Shown here in pieces: positions 10,697-23,379 of a DNA stretch of 64,000 bases. Made by a program: the position numbers and the translations under genes. Where the stretch lies: NCBI GenBank assembly GCA_029449235.1, contig JANATG010000003.1, forward strand, positions 558,001 to 622,000, in the 5' to 3' direction. The notes below the pieces were generated by a model. That model saw only the letters and a list, made by a program, of their open reading frames with translations, was not told where the DNA came from and did no database searches. Source of the stretch: Linnemannia schmuckeri (Eukaryota; Mortierellomycota; Mortierellomycetes; Mortierellales; Mortierellaceae). Within the stretch, counting starts at the first letter, position 1. Each line of letters starts with the position of its first letter.

Positions 10697-12540
10697 TTAT
10701 TGACGGGTCAAGGACATCTCAGCTTGCTTGGCCAAACGAGCAGACTCGTTGATAGAAGGACGAAGCTTACGAGGGGTGTAGTAGTACGAGGTCAAGCAGT
10801 ACAAGAAGAAACCGCCAAGACCGATACCGGAGTAAGCCCAGCCGCGGGTCGAGCTCGACAAACCAGCGCTGTCAAAGGCAGGCTCGAAGATCATAATCAA
10901 GATCGAGCCGAAGGAAGTAGCCAACAACCAGAAGGAGGTCGAGACAGCGCGGAACTGACGACCGGCCTCGATGTAGGTGAACTGGACACCGGTGGGGGAG
11001 AAGAGGGCCTCGCCGAGAGAGAGGAGGAACCACTGAGGGAACTGCAACCAGGCAGAGTAGCACTTCTCGCAATAGTTTCCGTCGTACTTAGCGGAGTCCT
11101 TCATCAGACGGCCGGAGGAGATGTAAGCGTTCTCGATCATGGGAGCGAGTCCGGCAGAGACGGCGAAAGAAAGGACGACGAGGAAGAAACCGGCAGCCAT
11201 ACGACGCTGGGGGCCAAAGTTCCAGCCGCGGCGGTCGCAGAAGGGGTAGACGAAGAAGGCGAGGATAGGGACGAGGATGATAATGAGGATGGTGTTGATG
11301 TTCGAGAACATGGCTCCCTGGACGTACGACACCGACTCATCCTTGCCGCCGAAGAGGGCACCGGACATGAGGTAGTACTGGTTGGCCCACTCGTTCGAGT
11401 TTTGGTTGTACAGCATCCAGCAGAAAGCGAAAGGGATAACAACGGGGACAAGGACAAGACCGAAATCGCGAACTTCCTCAAGGAAGACACCACCGTACTC
11501 CTCCTCGGCGAAGTTGAGCCAGTGGCCCTTAGCAGCACGCTCCTCCTTGCTGGCCTTGGAGTGGCGACGGGCAGCAAGGATAGCAGCCTGGGCAGCCTTG
11601 AGGGGCAAGAACTCACCCAGTGGGGGGACGATACGGTAGAACTTGTGACCAGCAGCGAAGATGGCCAAGGCAAGGGCAAAGACGATGGTGGGGAGCAAGA
11701 AGGCAGCAGAGTAGCAGGTGTCCTGATCGTAGCACTTGAGCTTGGTCATCTCGGGGACGATGAACTGAGTCAAGAGACCTCCGACGTTAATGGCGACGTA
11801 GAAGATGTTGAAGAAGAAGTCCTTGGCCTGCTCCTGGGCAGGGAGGTACTGATCACCACCGTGGGAGGAAACACAGGGCTTGATACCACCGGTACCGATG
11901 GCGATGACCAACATAGGGAGGAAGGTCAAGAAGTTGGAGGCGGGGATAACTCCGGGGATGGCAAAGACGGTGACCATGATCATACCGATCAAGTAGACGA
12001 TGGAGAAACCAATGATGGTCCACCTGTAGAGCAAGAGATACAACAAAAAGTAATGATGGGAAAAAAATGGTCAGTGAATAAGTACACCAAAATGGTATCA
12101 TCGATACTCCTGAGAAAAAAGAACGAGCAAGTATTCATGAGAATAAAGAACAAAAAAAATTCTCACCATTTGCCAAGGAAAGAATCAGAAAGGGCGGCAC
12201 CGATCAAGGGGAAGAAGTAAGCCAACATAGTAAAGGCAGTCGAGTAGACCTTGGCCTGGGTCTTCTCCATTCCAGAGACGAGCTGGAAGTACTTGTTCAA
12301 GTTGGGCTGAACACCGTAGTAACAGAAGCGCTCACCAAACTCGTTGGGCAAGATGAAGTAACAGGCCGTAGGCATCTTGTTAGGGTTGGCCATCAACTTG
12401 GCATCAAGCTCAGCATTGAGACGGGCCTCGAGCTCGAGGAGCTCCTTCTCGTGGTCGGTCAAGAGATCGAAGGCGGTGATCTCAAGCTTCTCATCGTTGA
12501 GCTCAACCTGGGTATCGGCGATGTCGTGCTTCTCAGCCAT
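10697..12540 (-). CDS. PTR2: POT-family proton/oligopeptide symporter, copy 2
   Basis: Peptide/proton symporter of the plasma membrane. Exon 1 is 12540-12167, intron 12166-12024 (143 nt, GTGAGA donor, CTACAG acceptor), exon 2 12023-10697; 566 aa, the same length as copy 1. It has the ExxER motif in TM1, the PTR2 signature 1 split by the intron in the same Trp codon, and signature 2 (FNIFYVAINVGGL). The large extracellular loop has paired Cys (YCEKCYSAW). Nucleotide identity to copies 3 and 4 is patchy: bases 10887-11014 match copy 4 (33907-34034) perfectly, and 11387-11473 match copy 3 perfectly, although copy 1 is the closest relative overall. This suggests gene conversion. Minus-strand AATAAA is at 10636-10631. 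Confidence 0.95.
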
Positions 12541-14536
12541 TCTGGGAATTGTGATGTGGCGGAAGGGGGAGGTGGAGGGATGGAAGTGGTGAAAGGGAGC
12601 TTAAAGAATGGAAAGGCAGTAGATAGTCAGCAAGCTGGCTATCAGAGAGGGAGAGTGAGGGAGAAGAGAGAAGGAGCGAGAAGGGTGGGAAGAAAACGAG
12701 GAAGGAGTTTGCACTGAGGAGCCAGAAAAAAAGGGTGGGAGAGTTGGCTACTTATAGTCCACGAGGTGGAGTGGGAAGGGAGTTAGGCAACAACCAGGAG
12801 AGCATAAAAAACTCTTTTTCATGACATACTCGCTGAGGTGCGGTCTGGACAATGGGTCTCTACCACCAAAGTCCAGGTATGAGCATGCAATCCATCAAGT
12901 TGTGCTAAACGACGTTTGAGTGGTTGTTGTTGTTTCTCTATACTTTTGTTTAGCTGCTCAGATCCGCCGATTGAGTGTCCGTCATAATTCAACACTCACG
13001 AATAGAGAAGGGAGGGGCGGAAGACCGATTTGTCAGTTCAATTGGCTGATTTGTTTACACTTCTCCATCGAAACAGATAAATCAAGTAAAAAAAAGAGAG
13101 GGAGAGAGCGGTGAACCCTCTTTTTTTGTGAGAAAGAAGCGTTTTGATTAGCCGAAATGAAAATGTCTATTCCGACACGAGTAGAGTTGAAGAAATTTTC
13201 TCTCTTCGATCGCAGTTTATCCAACTCACCACACATACGCAAACATAAGAAAAACAAGATTGGACACCCTTGATAGGGTGGACACTCCCCCAACGTCCTA
13301 ATTTAGTGCTCCCTCCCCTTCCTCCCTCTCCATTTGTCAGACCAAGACATCTCCAAATCCTGCCATGTTTTTCCATTTTACAGAGGGCTATTCTTTTGGA
13401 GCAACAGAACCCATTCAGAAGAACATGCATACATACTTTTCTTGCTTAGCCTCTCGGAAGCGTTCCTGAGCTTGGCCTGTGATACTCTTTGTTTACTTGA
13501 TTATGTCCTCCCTCGTTTTTTTGTCCGACGGCGAAGGCAAGGATAAACGCCTTAAGACAGACCAGTTGACCTTCGAAGGATGGACGACTCTAGGTCAAAC
13601 TTTCTGATCGGACAGCTTTTGTTGTTGTTGTTTATGCTGTTGGGGCTGCTAGAGCATTGTTGTTTTGTCGATCCCTTCTGTCATCTATGCTGTACGTCTA
13701 GCTAGGTGCAAAGAGCTAATTCTATCTCGCGTCTCTCTACTCTTCTCTCCATGCTCCCCTCCCTTTGCATGCACGCATTCCCTCACATCTTCCTCCTTCT
13801 CCCACTCACTTTCTACATCGACCACTCAACTCTCAGTTATACTCTCCTCTCTCTGATCATCATATCCATCTGCGCACCCCATCTTTTCAGGAGCAATCAG
13901 CGACGAAGAGAGAAGCAAAGATATCTCGGACAATGATCACTCATCACTAATCGCTGATATCCTCTCATCAGAGACTTCACTAGTTCTTACTTGTAAATTC
14001 ATTTTCTATGTTCCTGGTCAAGTAACATTTTTCCACATATGGTGATTTTGAGGTCATGCAGGTGCCACAAAAAAAAAAGGTACAATGAAAAACAAGGGCC
14101 TGCCAAATGAGGATTGGCCTCCCTTCCTTCCTCTCCCGATCAAACAACGATCCGCGATCAGGGGGGGCGTTTATTTTTTCTCAGGATCAGAGCAATGACG
14201 CTATTGCGCCTCGTGGCTCCATCATCTCGTGCGTAGTCATAGGTACCAAGGTTCTCACGATGCAGAGAGAATTAACCACGTTTGAGGAATGATATCGATA
14301 GGAGGGAGAGATGGATATATAGAAAAGAAAATTAATCAAGCACAAAACTCATTTTTTACGTGTTTCAAAAATGCGGTTACAAGATCAAAACAACGCTTGT
14401 CCTTTTTTTTTTGTTGGATGGTTTTTATTAAGGTATGTATGGTACATGTGTAAATCCCAAATGCAACAACGGATGCGGACCGCTCGGGACTACAGGGTGC
14501 TGCTCAAAGAACTAAAGACGAAAAATGGTATGTTTC
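12541..14536. other. Intergenic: promoter of POT copy 2, 3' flank of copy 3
   Basis: No gene seen. It contains the copy 2 leader, its TATA box at 12751-12756, and two blocks (13374-13387 and 13450-13466) shared in the same order and at similar distance with the copy 1 upstream region. A short GTT run is near 13619-13630. A minus-strand AATAAA lies near 14425. Confidence 0.55.
12751..12756 (-). promoter_or_regulatory. TATA box, POT copy 2
   Basis: Minus-strand GGACTATAAG, identical to the copy 1 box including its flank, 216 bp from the ATG. The initiator-like CCTCAGTGCAAACTCC (12719-12704) is about 39 bp downstream, the same spacing as copy 1. Confidence 0.65.
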
Positions 14537-16377
14537 TTAATAAGAGATAAGAGCATACTCGGCCTGCTTGGCCAAGCGAGCAGCCTCGTTAATAGAAGGA
14601 CGAAGCCTACGGGGGGTGTAATAGTACGAGGTCAAAAGGTACAAGAAGAAACCAAAGAGACCAATGCCAGAGTAAGCCCAGCCACGAGTAGCGCTGCTGA
14701 AACCGGCGTCCTCAAAGATGGGTTCAAAGATCATGATCAAAATCGAACCAAACGAGGTCGACAACAACCAGAAGGAGGTCGAGACAGCGCGGAACTGACG
14801 ACCGGCCTCGATGTAGGTGAACTGGACACCGGTGGGGGAGCAGAGAGCCTCGCCGAGAGAGAGGAGGAACCACTGAGGGAACTGCAACCAGGCAGAGTAG
14901 CACTCTTCACAGTACTTTCCGTCGTTCTTAGCGGCATCGTCCATGAGACGGCCCTTGGAGAGATAGGCGTTCTCGATCATGGGGGCGAGGGCGGCAGAGA
15001 CGGCGAAGGAGATGACGATCAAGAGGAAACCGGCAGCCATACGACGCTGGGGGCTGAAGTTCCAGCCGCGCTTGGTGCAGAAGGGGTAGACGAATGTGGC
15101 CAGGAAGGGAACGAGGATGATAATGAGGATAGTGTTGATGTTACCGAAGGAAGTTGACTGGACATAGATGGTCTCCACGTTCTTGCCGCCAAAGATGGCA
15201 CCGGACATGAGGTAGTACTGGTTGGACCACTCGTTCGAGTTTTGGTTGTACAGCATCCAGCAGAAAGCGAAAGGGATAACAACGGGGACAAGGACAAGAC
15301 CGAAATCGCGAACCTCCTCAATGAAAACACCACCGTACTCAGCCTCGGCAAAGTTGAGCCAGTGGCCCTTGGCAGCACGCTCAGCAGGGGTAGCAGCGCG
15401 GTGGCGACGAGCGGCGAGGATGGAAGCCTTGACAGCCTTGAGGGGTAAGAACTCACCCAGTGGGGGGACGATACGGTAGAACTTGTGGCCAGCAGCAAAG
15501 ATGATAAAGGCGAGAGCGAACACAATAGTGGGGAGCAAGAATGCACCAGCGTAGCAGGTGTCCTGACCGTAACACTTGAGCTCGGTCAACTTGGGAACGA
15601 TGAACTGGGTCAAGAGTGCACCGACGTTGATGGAAACGTAGAAGATGTTGAAGAAGAAATCCTTTCCGGCCTCTTGGGCAGGGAGGTACTGATCACCACC
15701 GTGGGAAGAGACACAGGGCTTGATACCACCGGTACCGATGGCGATGATGAGCATGGGGAGGAAGGTCAAGAAGTGGGAGACCTGACCGATGGGTCCGATC
15801 AAGTTGGGGATGGCGAAGATGGTAACCAAGATCATACCGATCAAGTAGACGGCAGAGAAGGAGATGATAGTCCACCTGTAGAGTGCAAAAAAGGAGGGTA
15901 GAGAAAAGCACGATTGTTGTTAGAAAAATGAAAAGATGCACCAAAAACCATCCTAGAGTGTCAAAAGAAAAGGGCTGTTGCATAAACAGGCCACTGTTAT
16001 TACCATTTTCCGAGGAAGGAATCAGAAAGGGCGGCACCGATCAAGGGGAAGAAGTAAGCCAACATAGTAAAGGCAGTCGAGTAGACCTTGGCGTCGGTCT
16101 TGGTCATTCCAGTGATGAGCTGGAAGTACTTGTTCAAGTTGGGCTGAACACCGTAGTAACAGAAGCGCTCACCAAACTCGTTGGGCAAGATGAAGTAACA
16201 AGCCTTCGGCATCTTGTTAGGGTTGGCCATCAACTTGGCATCAAGCTCAGCGTTGAGACGGGCCTCGAGTTCGAGAAGCTCGCGCTCATGGTCGGTCAAG
16301 AGATCCATGGCGGTCATCTCTTGCTTTTCATCGCTCAGGTTAATCTGGGCGGCATCGATGTCGCGCTTCTCAGCCAT
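14537..16377 (-). CDS. PTR2: POT-family proton/oligopeptide symporter, copy 3
   Basis: Peptide/proton symporter. Exon 1 is 16377-16004, intron 16003-15876 (128 nt, GTAATA donor, CTACAG acceptor), exon 2 15875-14537; 570 aa. The four extra residues relative to copies 1 and 2 come from the loop PNLIGPIGQV after TM3, which it shares only with copy 4, so copies 3 and 4 form a second subgroup. ExxER, PTR2 signature 1 (split by the intron) and signature 2 (FNIFYVSINVGAL) are present. The C-terminus is YALISY instead of SLTRQ. The first two copies lie directly downstream in the same orientation; intergenic spaces of 1.8-2.0 kb argue for separate promoters. Confidence 0.95.
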
Positions 16378-16585
16378 TTAGTGTAGACTGTGTGATGTGA
16401 AGATGGGGGACAGGAGATAGGGAGGGATGAGGAGGAAGGAGGAAAAGAGGGATAGAAGAGAGAGAAGAGAGAGGTGAGGAAGAGGACGATGGCGAAGGAG
16501 AAAAGGAGTTTGCACTAAGGAACCAACAGCAAGAAGAAAAGAAAAGAAAAGAAAAAGGAAAGGGAAGTAGTTTGCAACACCTTCA

Positions 16586-16591
16586 TTTATA
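16586..16591 (-). promoter_or_regulatory. TATA box, POT copy 3
   Basis: Minus-strand TATAAA, 214 bp from the ATG at 16377. The initiator-like CCTTAGTGCAAACTCC (16520-16505) is about 70 bp downstream. A second partial TTGCAAACT copy and a purine run (AAAAG repeats on the plus strand) lie between, which could explain the larger spacing. Confidence 0.5.
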
Positions 16592-19500
16592 CACACGAAC
16601 ATGTATCGGTGTTGTCCCTACAGCAAGGAACAAAATAAGAACGTACACTGGAAGGTCACCCCCTCTTTACTTCACCCTTTCTTTCCTTCTTTTCATCCAC
16701 TCATTCCTCCTCACATGCTTCCCGGGATCTTAGCGACAGACAAGAGTAAACGAGGTTTGTCTGGATTGAATTGGACGAGAAGATAAAGAAAATTGGTGCC
16801 GTGAACTATACTCTTACTCTAATCTACTGTACCGAGGACGATACGAAAACGGCTGAAAGAATAAGGACGTGAGCGTTTTTCTTTTTCTTCTTTTTACTGT
16901 GGCCCGCCAATGGTACTCTACGTTCAAGCGAGTTGGGTGCGCGCAAAACAACAACCTGAGCCTTTTTTGAGTTCACGAACTGCCCTTTTGTTCCTTTCAA
17001 TTCTTATTGCATATTAGCATTTTGTGATTCGAAGCCCACCCGTCGTTTTGGACCACACCTGCTCTCCTTTTTGTTGTTTTCCTTCTGCATAAAAAAAAGA
17101 CCCACCCTACTGTGTACACAGATGTGAGAAAAAATAATTCGTGCTTCTAGTCCTCGGCTTGGTAATTCCCAACCAACTTTTTTTGTGCAGGCGATCGAGC
17201 GAGGGGGAGAGAGGGATTCGTCAAGGGAAAAGGAAGGGGTGATAAAAGGCTGAGGGACTATTGAACGTCTACTGTTTACTCAATCCCAAAAAGGGCGTCC
17301 TGGGTATATTTCATTGTCCCTTTATGGAGGGTGTTACAAAGATACCATTGGCAAACACATCAGCAGCCAACAATAATAAAAAGGCAAACAAAACAACAGA
17401 CATCAAACATGCAGCAAGCAGCAACAACAAGAAGATGCATTGTCCTCTCGGATTCAGTCCAGAACTTATGCCTGACCTCACATCAATCCTCCACCGAATC
17501 AATTGCTTTGGGTCTCGGAGTTTGGGGGGAGTGAGGCAGTGAGCTGCTAGAGGCTACCATTATTAGAACTAAAGGCAGGTAGGACAGCTAGCTGGTAATG
17601 GAAGAACAAGAAGAAAGGAGAGCTATTCTGACAAGTGTTCGCCCTATCAAGCACCAGGACGAAGGAGGATCTTTCGGGTACCTATTGTTTGTTTTTAGCA
17701 GTTATCTTTGATTGGATAAGAGAAACTGTACCTGGAATGTTATATTCTTGAACCTATCACAAATTACATCTCCCTCAGCAGCCCTTCAGCAAAAGCAGCA
17801 ACAAGAACGAAGAAAAAGCTGAGGCCAGAACCTATCCGCATCGACCGTGTACACCCTTTTCACACGCGCTATGCCTCTCAGCCTCGCTGCTCACTCTCCT
17901 CTATCTTTGCTCAACTTTCAGAAATGAACATCAAAAATGGGTAAAGGGGGATGGAGGGTTGCATATTATGAAGATCAAAAGTCCGTGAATAGAATTTGAC
18001 AACTGACAGACCCTTGTTTTGGCCCTTCTTCCATTGTCCGATAATGCATCTTGTAGTCCTTGAGTACATATCGCATATCAATTATGAAAACGGAGGAGGA
18101 AGAGGTTGTCAAAGACAAGGAGGGAGCGAGGACTTGCATTTGAGCAACTTTTTCATGTCTTTATTTCCTTCTAGTTGTTTTGTTCGTACTCAGTTGATTT
18201 TCAATGAAGACAAGGTACTTTTGCCTGCCGTATGTCGATCCACAAATGAAGCAACGTCCGGACACTTTTGTTTCTGAATCCCAAAAAGAGAATAATTCTT
18301 GGTGCTGAACAAGCGAACTGAGTAGGGTCAGGGTTGAGTACAGCGAGAGATAGTCTTGAAAGATTTTGCAGACCCAGGTATCCCGTGGGAGTCTTTTTCT
18401 CTTGACTCAGTTTTTCATTTTTCCCCCATTCTTCTTGCTTCGTCAGCCATCCAGAACTTGCATTCTATCCCCTTTTCTGTACCATCCCTTGTGTTCCACT
18501 AACAAAGCAAAAACATCCGAAGGAACAGGCAGATGGAGGTTTCTGCATTAGAGAAAAGAAGAAAAAGGGATGGTAAGTATGTATTCTAGAGAGCGCGACG
18601 AATTGAAAATTGAAGGTCAACAAAAAAGAAAATATACTCAGATTTTCTGTTCAGAGACCAGCTGTCAAGCCTGGATTCTTCCCATTTGCATCGACATCAA
18701 CCATGGGTGTCGTTTTTAAATATCGTTGGTCCGGGCCTTTTCTTTGTCAGTTCTCAGTCGTTGTGTTTGCTTTGTTCGTGTCGTTGTGTTATTGTGCTTG
18801 CACACGAATATGCAAATTTGTACCATATCGCGTTGTTTTTGTTGTATTCTTGTTGTGGTTGCACGGCAATGGAAGGTTTCCAACGGAACCTCACCCAAAC
18901 CCAATCCAGCCGGAGGCCTTCCAGCAATGAACCTCCCAAAACGAAATAAAAAACCACCTCTTTCTTCCTCTAACCCTTCCAAAAGTGAACTCGTTTAAAC
19001 ACGAACCTTATCCTCGTTAAATTGCACCACAATTTTTGCACTACTTTTTCATAGGTGAGCTTGATATCTCATATCCCATTACAATCTTCCCTTCACCCTC
19101 CCTCTCGCTCTTGTTTTGTTTATTTTGTGTGACGCGGTCAATGTGTCCATAAAAAACCAACAACGAGACGTAAACAAAGACGCAATGCACTTTTGGATTG
19201 TTTTTGTTCACGGGTTTAGTACAGTCAGCTCTCTTGTGTGTGTTTCCAAGGGTGAAGAGTGTTTCCCACCGATTGGCAAAGTGTGGGAAAAGAACAGAGA
19301 GAATTGAACACATGAGAAAAATAAATCACGGGAATATAAAATCAAGTAAAACAAACATGAGAAACGAGACAAGATGAACAAAGAAATATGACATGGTTTA
19401 ACAAACAACTCAAGGCAGAAAGTGCAGCGGACAGGCCTCATAACGCATAAATACTCGAGATGAAGTGAGAGAAGGGAGAGGAGTCCATGATGAGATGAGG

Positions 19501-21549
19501 GAGGTGATGTGAAGCGAATGGTTGTTTTTCCCAACCAATTGTCCACATCCGTTTATTTTTTCAAATGGGATGAGGTCTCCGTTCATCGCCTTGTCGATTT
19601 GTTTACATACTCCACTGGAGGAACAAACATCTGTTCTCTTTTCACTCTTGTCTGATACATCTAACCCAAACACGGTTTAGAAAAAAGCGCATCGTTCTCC
19701 TTGTTGTCCGTTGGGTATTGGCGTTGTTTTTTCTTTTCATTTGTTCTCGGCCCATCCTCAAACTTATGGCATAACAAGTTCACAGAGAGAGGGCACGCGC
19801 GTTCTGCTGCAGTCTCAGGCTAATGTAAAGACTGTGAAAAGAGAGGAGACGAAATGAAGGGGGTGGATGCGATCTAAGGTCTTTGACCCACCATGATCGA
19901 ACGCAAATTATGGAAGCTGAGGAAACAACGGACCCTGCCAGTTTTTTCTTCTTGGGCGTTTTGTTTGGCCTTTTCCTTCTCTTTCCTGGGATCGTGTTCG
20001 TTCAACCTCAGCCTACCTGCAGAGGAAGAAGAAGAGAGAACCGCCTTTTGAGAGTTCTCCCAAAAAGGGTGTGGCAAACAGTTTCACCGAGAGACTAGTC
20101 TGTGTCAGCAAGCAGAAAGCGGGAACAAAGAAAATGAACAGTTTGCCCATGCATTAGGAACCATGACACCATCCAGTTCATCCATCTGTCGATGCTACGC
20201 CCCTTCTCTCGTTTTTGTATTACCCGACTCTTCTCATAACACTCAGACATGTTATTGTTTGTTTGTCTGTCTGTCAGGCGAGCGAAAAGGAGAGAGACTA
20301 GCGAAACTACTGACTATCTAGAAGTCCTTTACTATTCCACCATAGTGCCAAAAAACAAAATGAAAAAAAAAAATAGAGCGTCCATCCTTTCCATTCTTTT
20401 TTCCCTTCAAACAACCTTACGTTTTCATTGAATAAACAATAATGATAATAACAAAGTTATCATGTCCTCTCACTGACAACCTTATTTATCTCTCACTTGC
20501 CCACCTTCTCAAATTCTGATTGGCTGGCTACAGAGTGCACCAATGAAAACAACAAAATGACTTCAACCTGTCTAAAAGAAAGATACGTTCTTTGCCTTGC
20601 TTGTTCTTTTCTCATTCTTTTTTTTTTTTTTTTGATTTTAGTCCCTGGCGGAACGGCCAAAAGACGTTCGCAATCTTTGGGTTATTGATCGCACAAACAA
20701 CAATGTAAAAAAAAAAAAGCAAACAAACAGGAAGACAAAATGGCAAGAGAGGCAAGAGTGAACAAGGAAAAAGAACAAAAAAAAACGGACAGGGATATGA
20801 GGGCGTGGATGCACGCTTCCACTATCATCACAAGGAACAAGCGCTTTAGTTTCTCATTCATTTCATTCAATGGAAAGCACTCTTGTTAGTCCTTCTCGTG
20901 CGATTCTAGCCCCTCCTCCCTTTTCTTCTTTTTTCCCTTGCGAGTTTCTCGGTGTATCCCACATTTGTACTGTACCTTCCTTGCTTGCCCTTTCCTCCTT
21001 CCCCCTGCACGTTGATTCAGCGTCCATTCCCTCCCTCTGTTCATACACTTGAATAGATTGGACGCATTTGTTTTCCTTTTCTCTTAAGGCTTGCCTCCAA
21101 TGACAGACCAGCACGCTATTGTTTTTGTGAGAAAAATAAGACACAAGAAATCTTCAATTACGCCAGATAGACAGCCAGGGGTACTTCCTTGAAGGGTGGG
21201 AAAGTACAAACAACGAAGAGAGGACGACGAGGAGGAGGGAAGAGGAGAGGGAGCTGAAGGGACAGTACAATCACCCTGTCTCTCTCAGATACTCCTCAAC
21301 ATGGCAAAAATATCCCCTCCTCTTTTAAGGAATGAGAGAGAAAGAGGAAAAGAACAACTTAAGTGCCATAAGAGCGAGAGTTGGCGTGGAGTGGTTGTGG
21401 CGTCGCATGGGTCGCTTTTACGTTTTAGTACCTTTCGATGAGTTGTTTTGTTTCTTAGTTAGTAACATGCTTCTTGGTCTCACTGTCCACATCCAAAGAA
21501 GACAGCCCTCGGCAGGGATTCCGGGTGGCCACCTTACCTTGTCTTTCTC

Positions 21550-21572
21550 TTTTTTTTTTTTTTTTTTTTTTT
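21550..21572 (+). repeat. Poly-T tract (T23)
   Basis: Uninterrupted run of 23 T within the gene-poor region, flanked by C/T-rich sequence. Confidence 0.9.
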
Positions 21573-22973
21573 CTTTCTTCCTTTAGCTACTTGCCCACCC
21601 ACCTACTTCTACTAAAGGTTGCTTCTTTCCTGCTGTCTCTCGCTCACTCTCCGACATTTTCGAGGTTTATCTTTGTTCGCGGCAAACCCGGTTTTAGTAC
21701 TCAGACACCATATTGTCGTGTGATGATGTGAAGCTCCTTGTTAAAAAGGGCCAAACAATTTTCTGCAGAGCAATTACGGTCATCCAAGAGAGCAGCACTA
21801 GAAACTAGAAACCCGCTCATCCACCTTTATTTTCTTTCCAAGGACCACACTTGTAGCAGTAATGAGGAGCGGGACAGAGCAGAGCAAGGAGGCGGATGGG
21901 CCTTGCGAACCAAGTAAACAAGGATAATAGAGGCAGGCCTGCTCTGATATTAAAGCTAGGAGCCAGAAATAAAAAGGACCAGCCTTGCAAACCAAAAAAT
22001 CAAGAACCAAGTATGAAAATGGGTAGCCCTTTTTTCTCTTTTGATTTCCTATATAACCCTATCATTTTTTCCCTCTGTTTTTTCTCCCACTCCGACCTTT
22101 ATTTTCCAGCAATTGCAAGGAAGGAAAATAAAAACAGAATTCATTGAACTCTGCCGGTACAGGAACGGTGCAGGTGGGTACAGTAGTAGATCTGGATCGT
22201 GTAAGGGAGGGAGGTCTATTTCATTTCATGTGGTGTCTGGATGAGTGAGCATACAACATAAATAAACAAACATCTCGAAACATTAACCGTGTGTGTCCAC
22301 CATCCAGTCTCAAGTCAACACTTTGTGATTTTATTTTCCGAGTGGGAAAGGAGTCAACAAGCTGAGAGAAGGTCTATTCATGCCCAACTTTTGAGCAAAC
22401 AACTGAGATTCAAAAAGATGTTAACTTTGCTTTTTCATTCTCCCTCTTATTCCTTCCTCTCTCTCATTGATCAAAAGGACGAGGAGGAAGTAGGTCACCA
22501 ACTTGTCGGGCCCAGGACAGGCCCAGGGCAGATCCCTAATCATCACATTCCATGAAAAGACAAGAGGAAGCAGCTCTCGCTTTCGATTGGGCGATTGATT
22601 TTTCAAGAAGTTAAAAAAATTAAAAAATATTGCAAAACGGCACATCGTGAAATGGCGTTCTTTTCCTTCTATCCAAACCACAAAAAAAAAAAAAAAAAAT
22701 TATAAACGAACGAACGAAGAAAAGCCAAGCCATTTCCTTGTCCTTGCTTTCGACTTGTCAAGTAGTCGGTACCCATAGGAAGTCGATCCGAAGAACCTAT
22801 CTTGTCAAATCACCATCGTATTTCTTGGTTCAGTTGGAAGACTTTAAAACTTTGAGTCCATCAAGCAATTTTATTGGAGCCCACCCACGCCACGCCCTCT
22901 TCTTTCTTTGAAAAACGAGGAATGAGGATGACGTTTCGGGACTTCCTGCCAAGGAGCCAAGAAACGAAGGAAC

Positions 22974-23000
22974 AAAAAAAAAAAAAAAAAAAAAAAAAAA
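22974..23000 (+). repeat. Poly-A tract (A27)
   Basis: Uninterrupted run of about 27 A. No target-site duplication or retroelement body is visible beside it, so I do not call it a retroposon tail. Confidence 0.9.
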
Positions 23001-23379
23001 CGACTGAATGGGTCCTCATATCATTTACTTTTCTAACCTGATAGAATCCATAGAAGTACCTATCTGATAAAAAGACTATGACGAAAGGCAAGAGAAAGTC
23101 GGCAAAAATCCTCCGACGATTGATAATCGATAATGCATGCGAGGGCTGGGTGAACAAGAGATTTTTTTGTAATGCTCTGTTGTGGGTGAGGAAGAAGGCG
23201 TGGTTGTTTATTCTTTTGGTCTCGGTAGAAAAAGAGGAACAAAAAAAGGGTGTCTTGGTAGCCTATCGATAACAGGATGTCGAGACAAGTGGTTCCATCA
23301 ATGGGCGTAAACACACCACAATAATCAATAACCAATCCAGACAAATTCTCGGCCTTGGTGTGAAAGGGAAAACACACAC

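Larger units (their letters stand above)
16378..23379. other. 7-kb gene-poor region
   Basis: I find no frame with coding character on either strand, no tRNA-like A/B box pair and no transposase motif. The left end holds the copy 3 leader and TATA (16586-16591). The rest is AT-rich with homopolymers: T15 near 20620-20634, T23 at 21550-21572, A18 near 22682-22700 and A27 at 22974-23000. Q/N-like CAGCAA runs occur near 17390-17430. The right end is the 3' flank of the GTPase gene. Confidence 0.45.

Noticed and set aside
10688..12220. 510-codon plus-strand open frame antisense to POT copy 2 (similar ones at 7273-8403, 14525-15157 and 15485-15901)
   Set aside because: It mirrors a strongly C-ending codon bias in the POT genes, which removes stops from the antisense frame. 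It runs through the intron and has no sensible domains.
22974..23000. Poly-A tail of a retroposed gene
   Set aside because: There is no upstream gene-like sequence in that orientation and no target-site duplication. The same holds for the other long A/T tracts.
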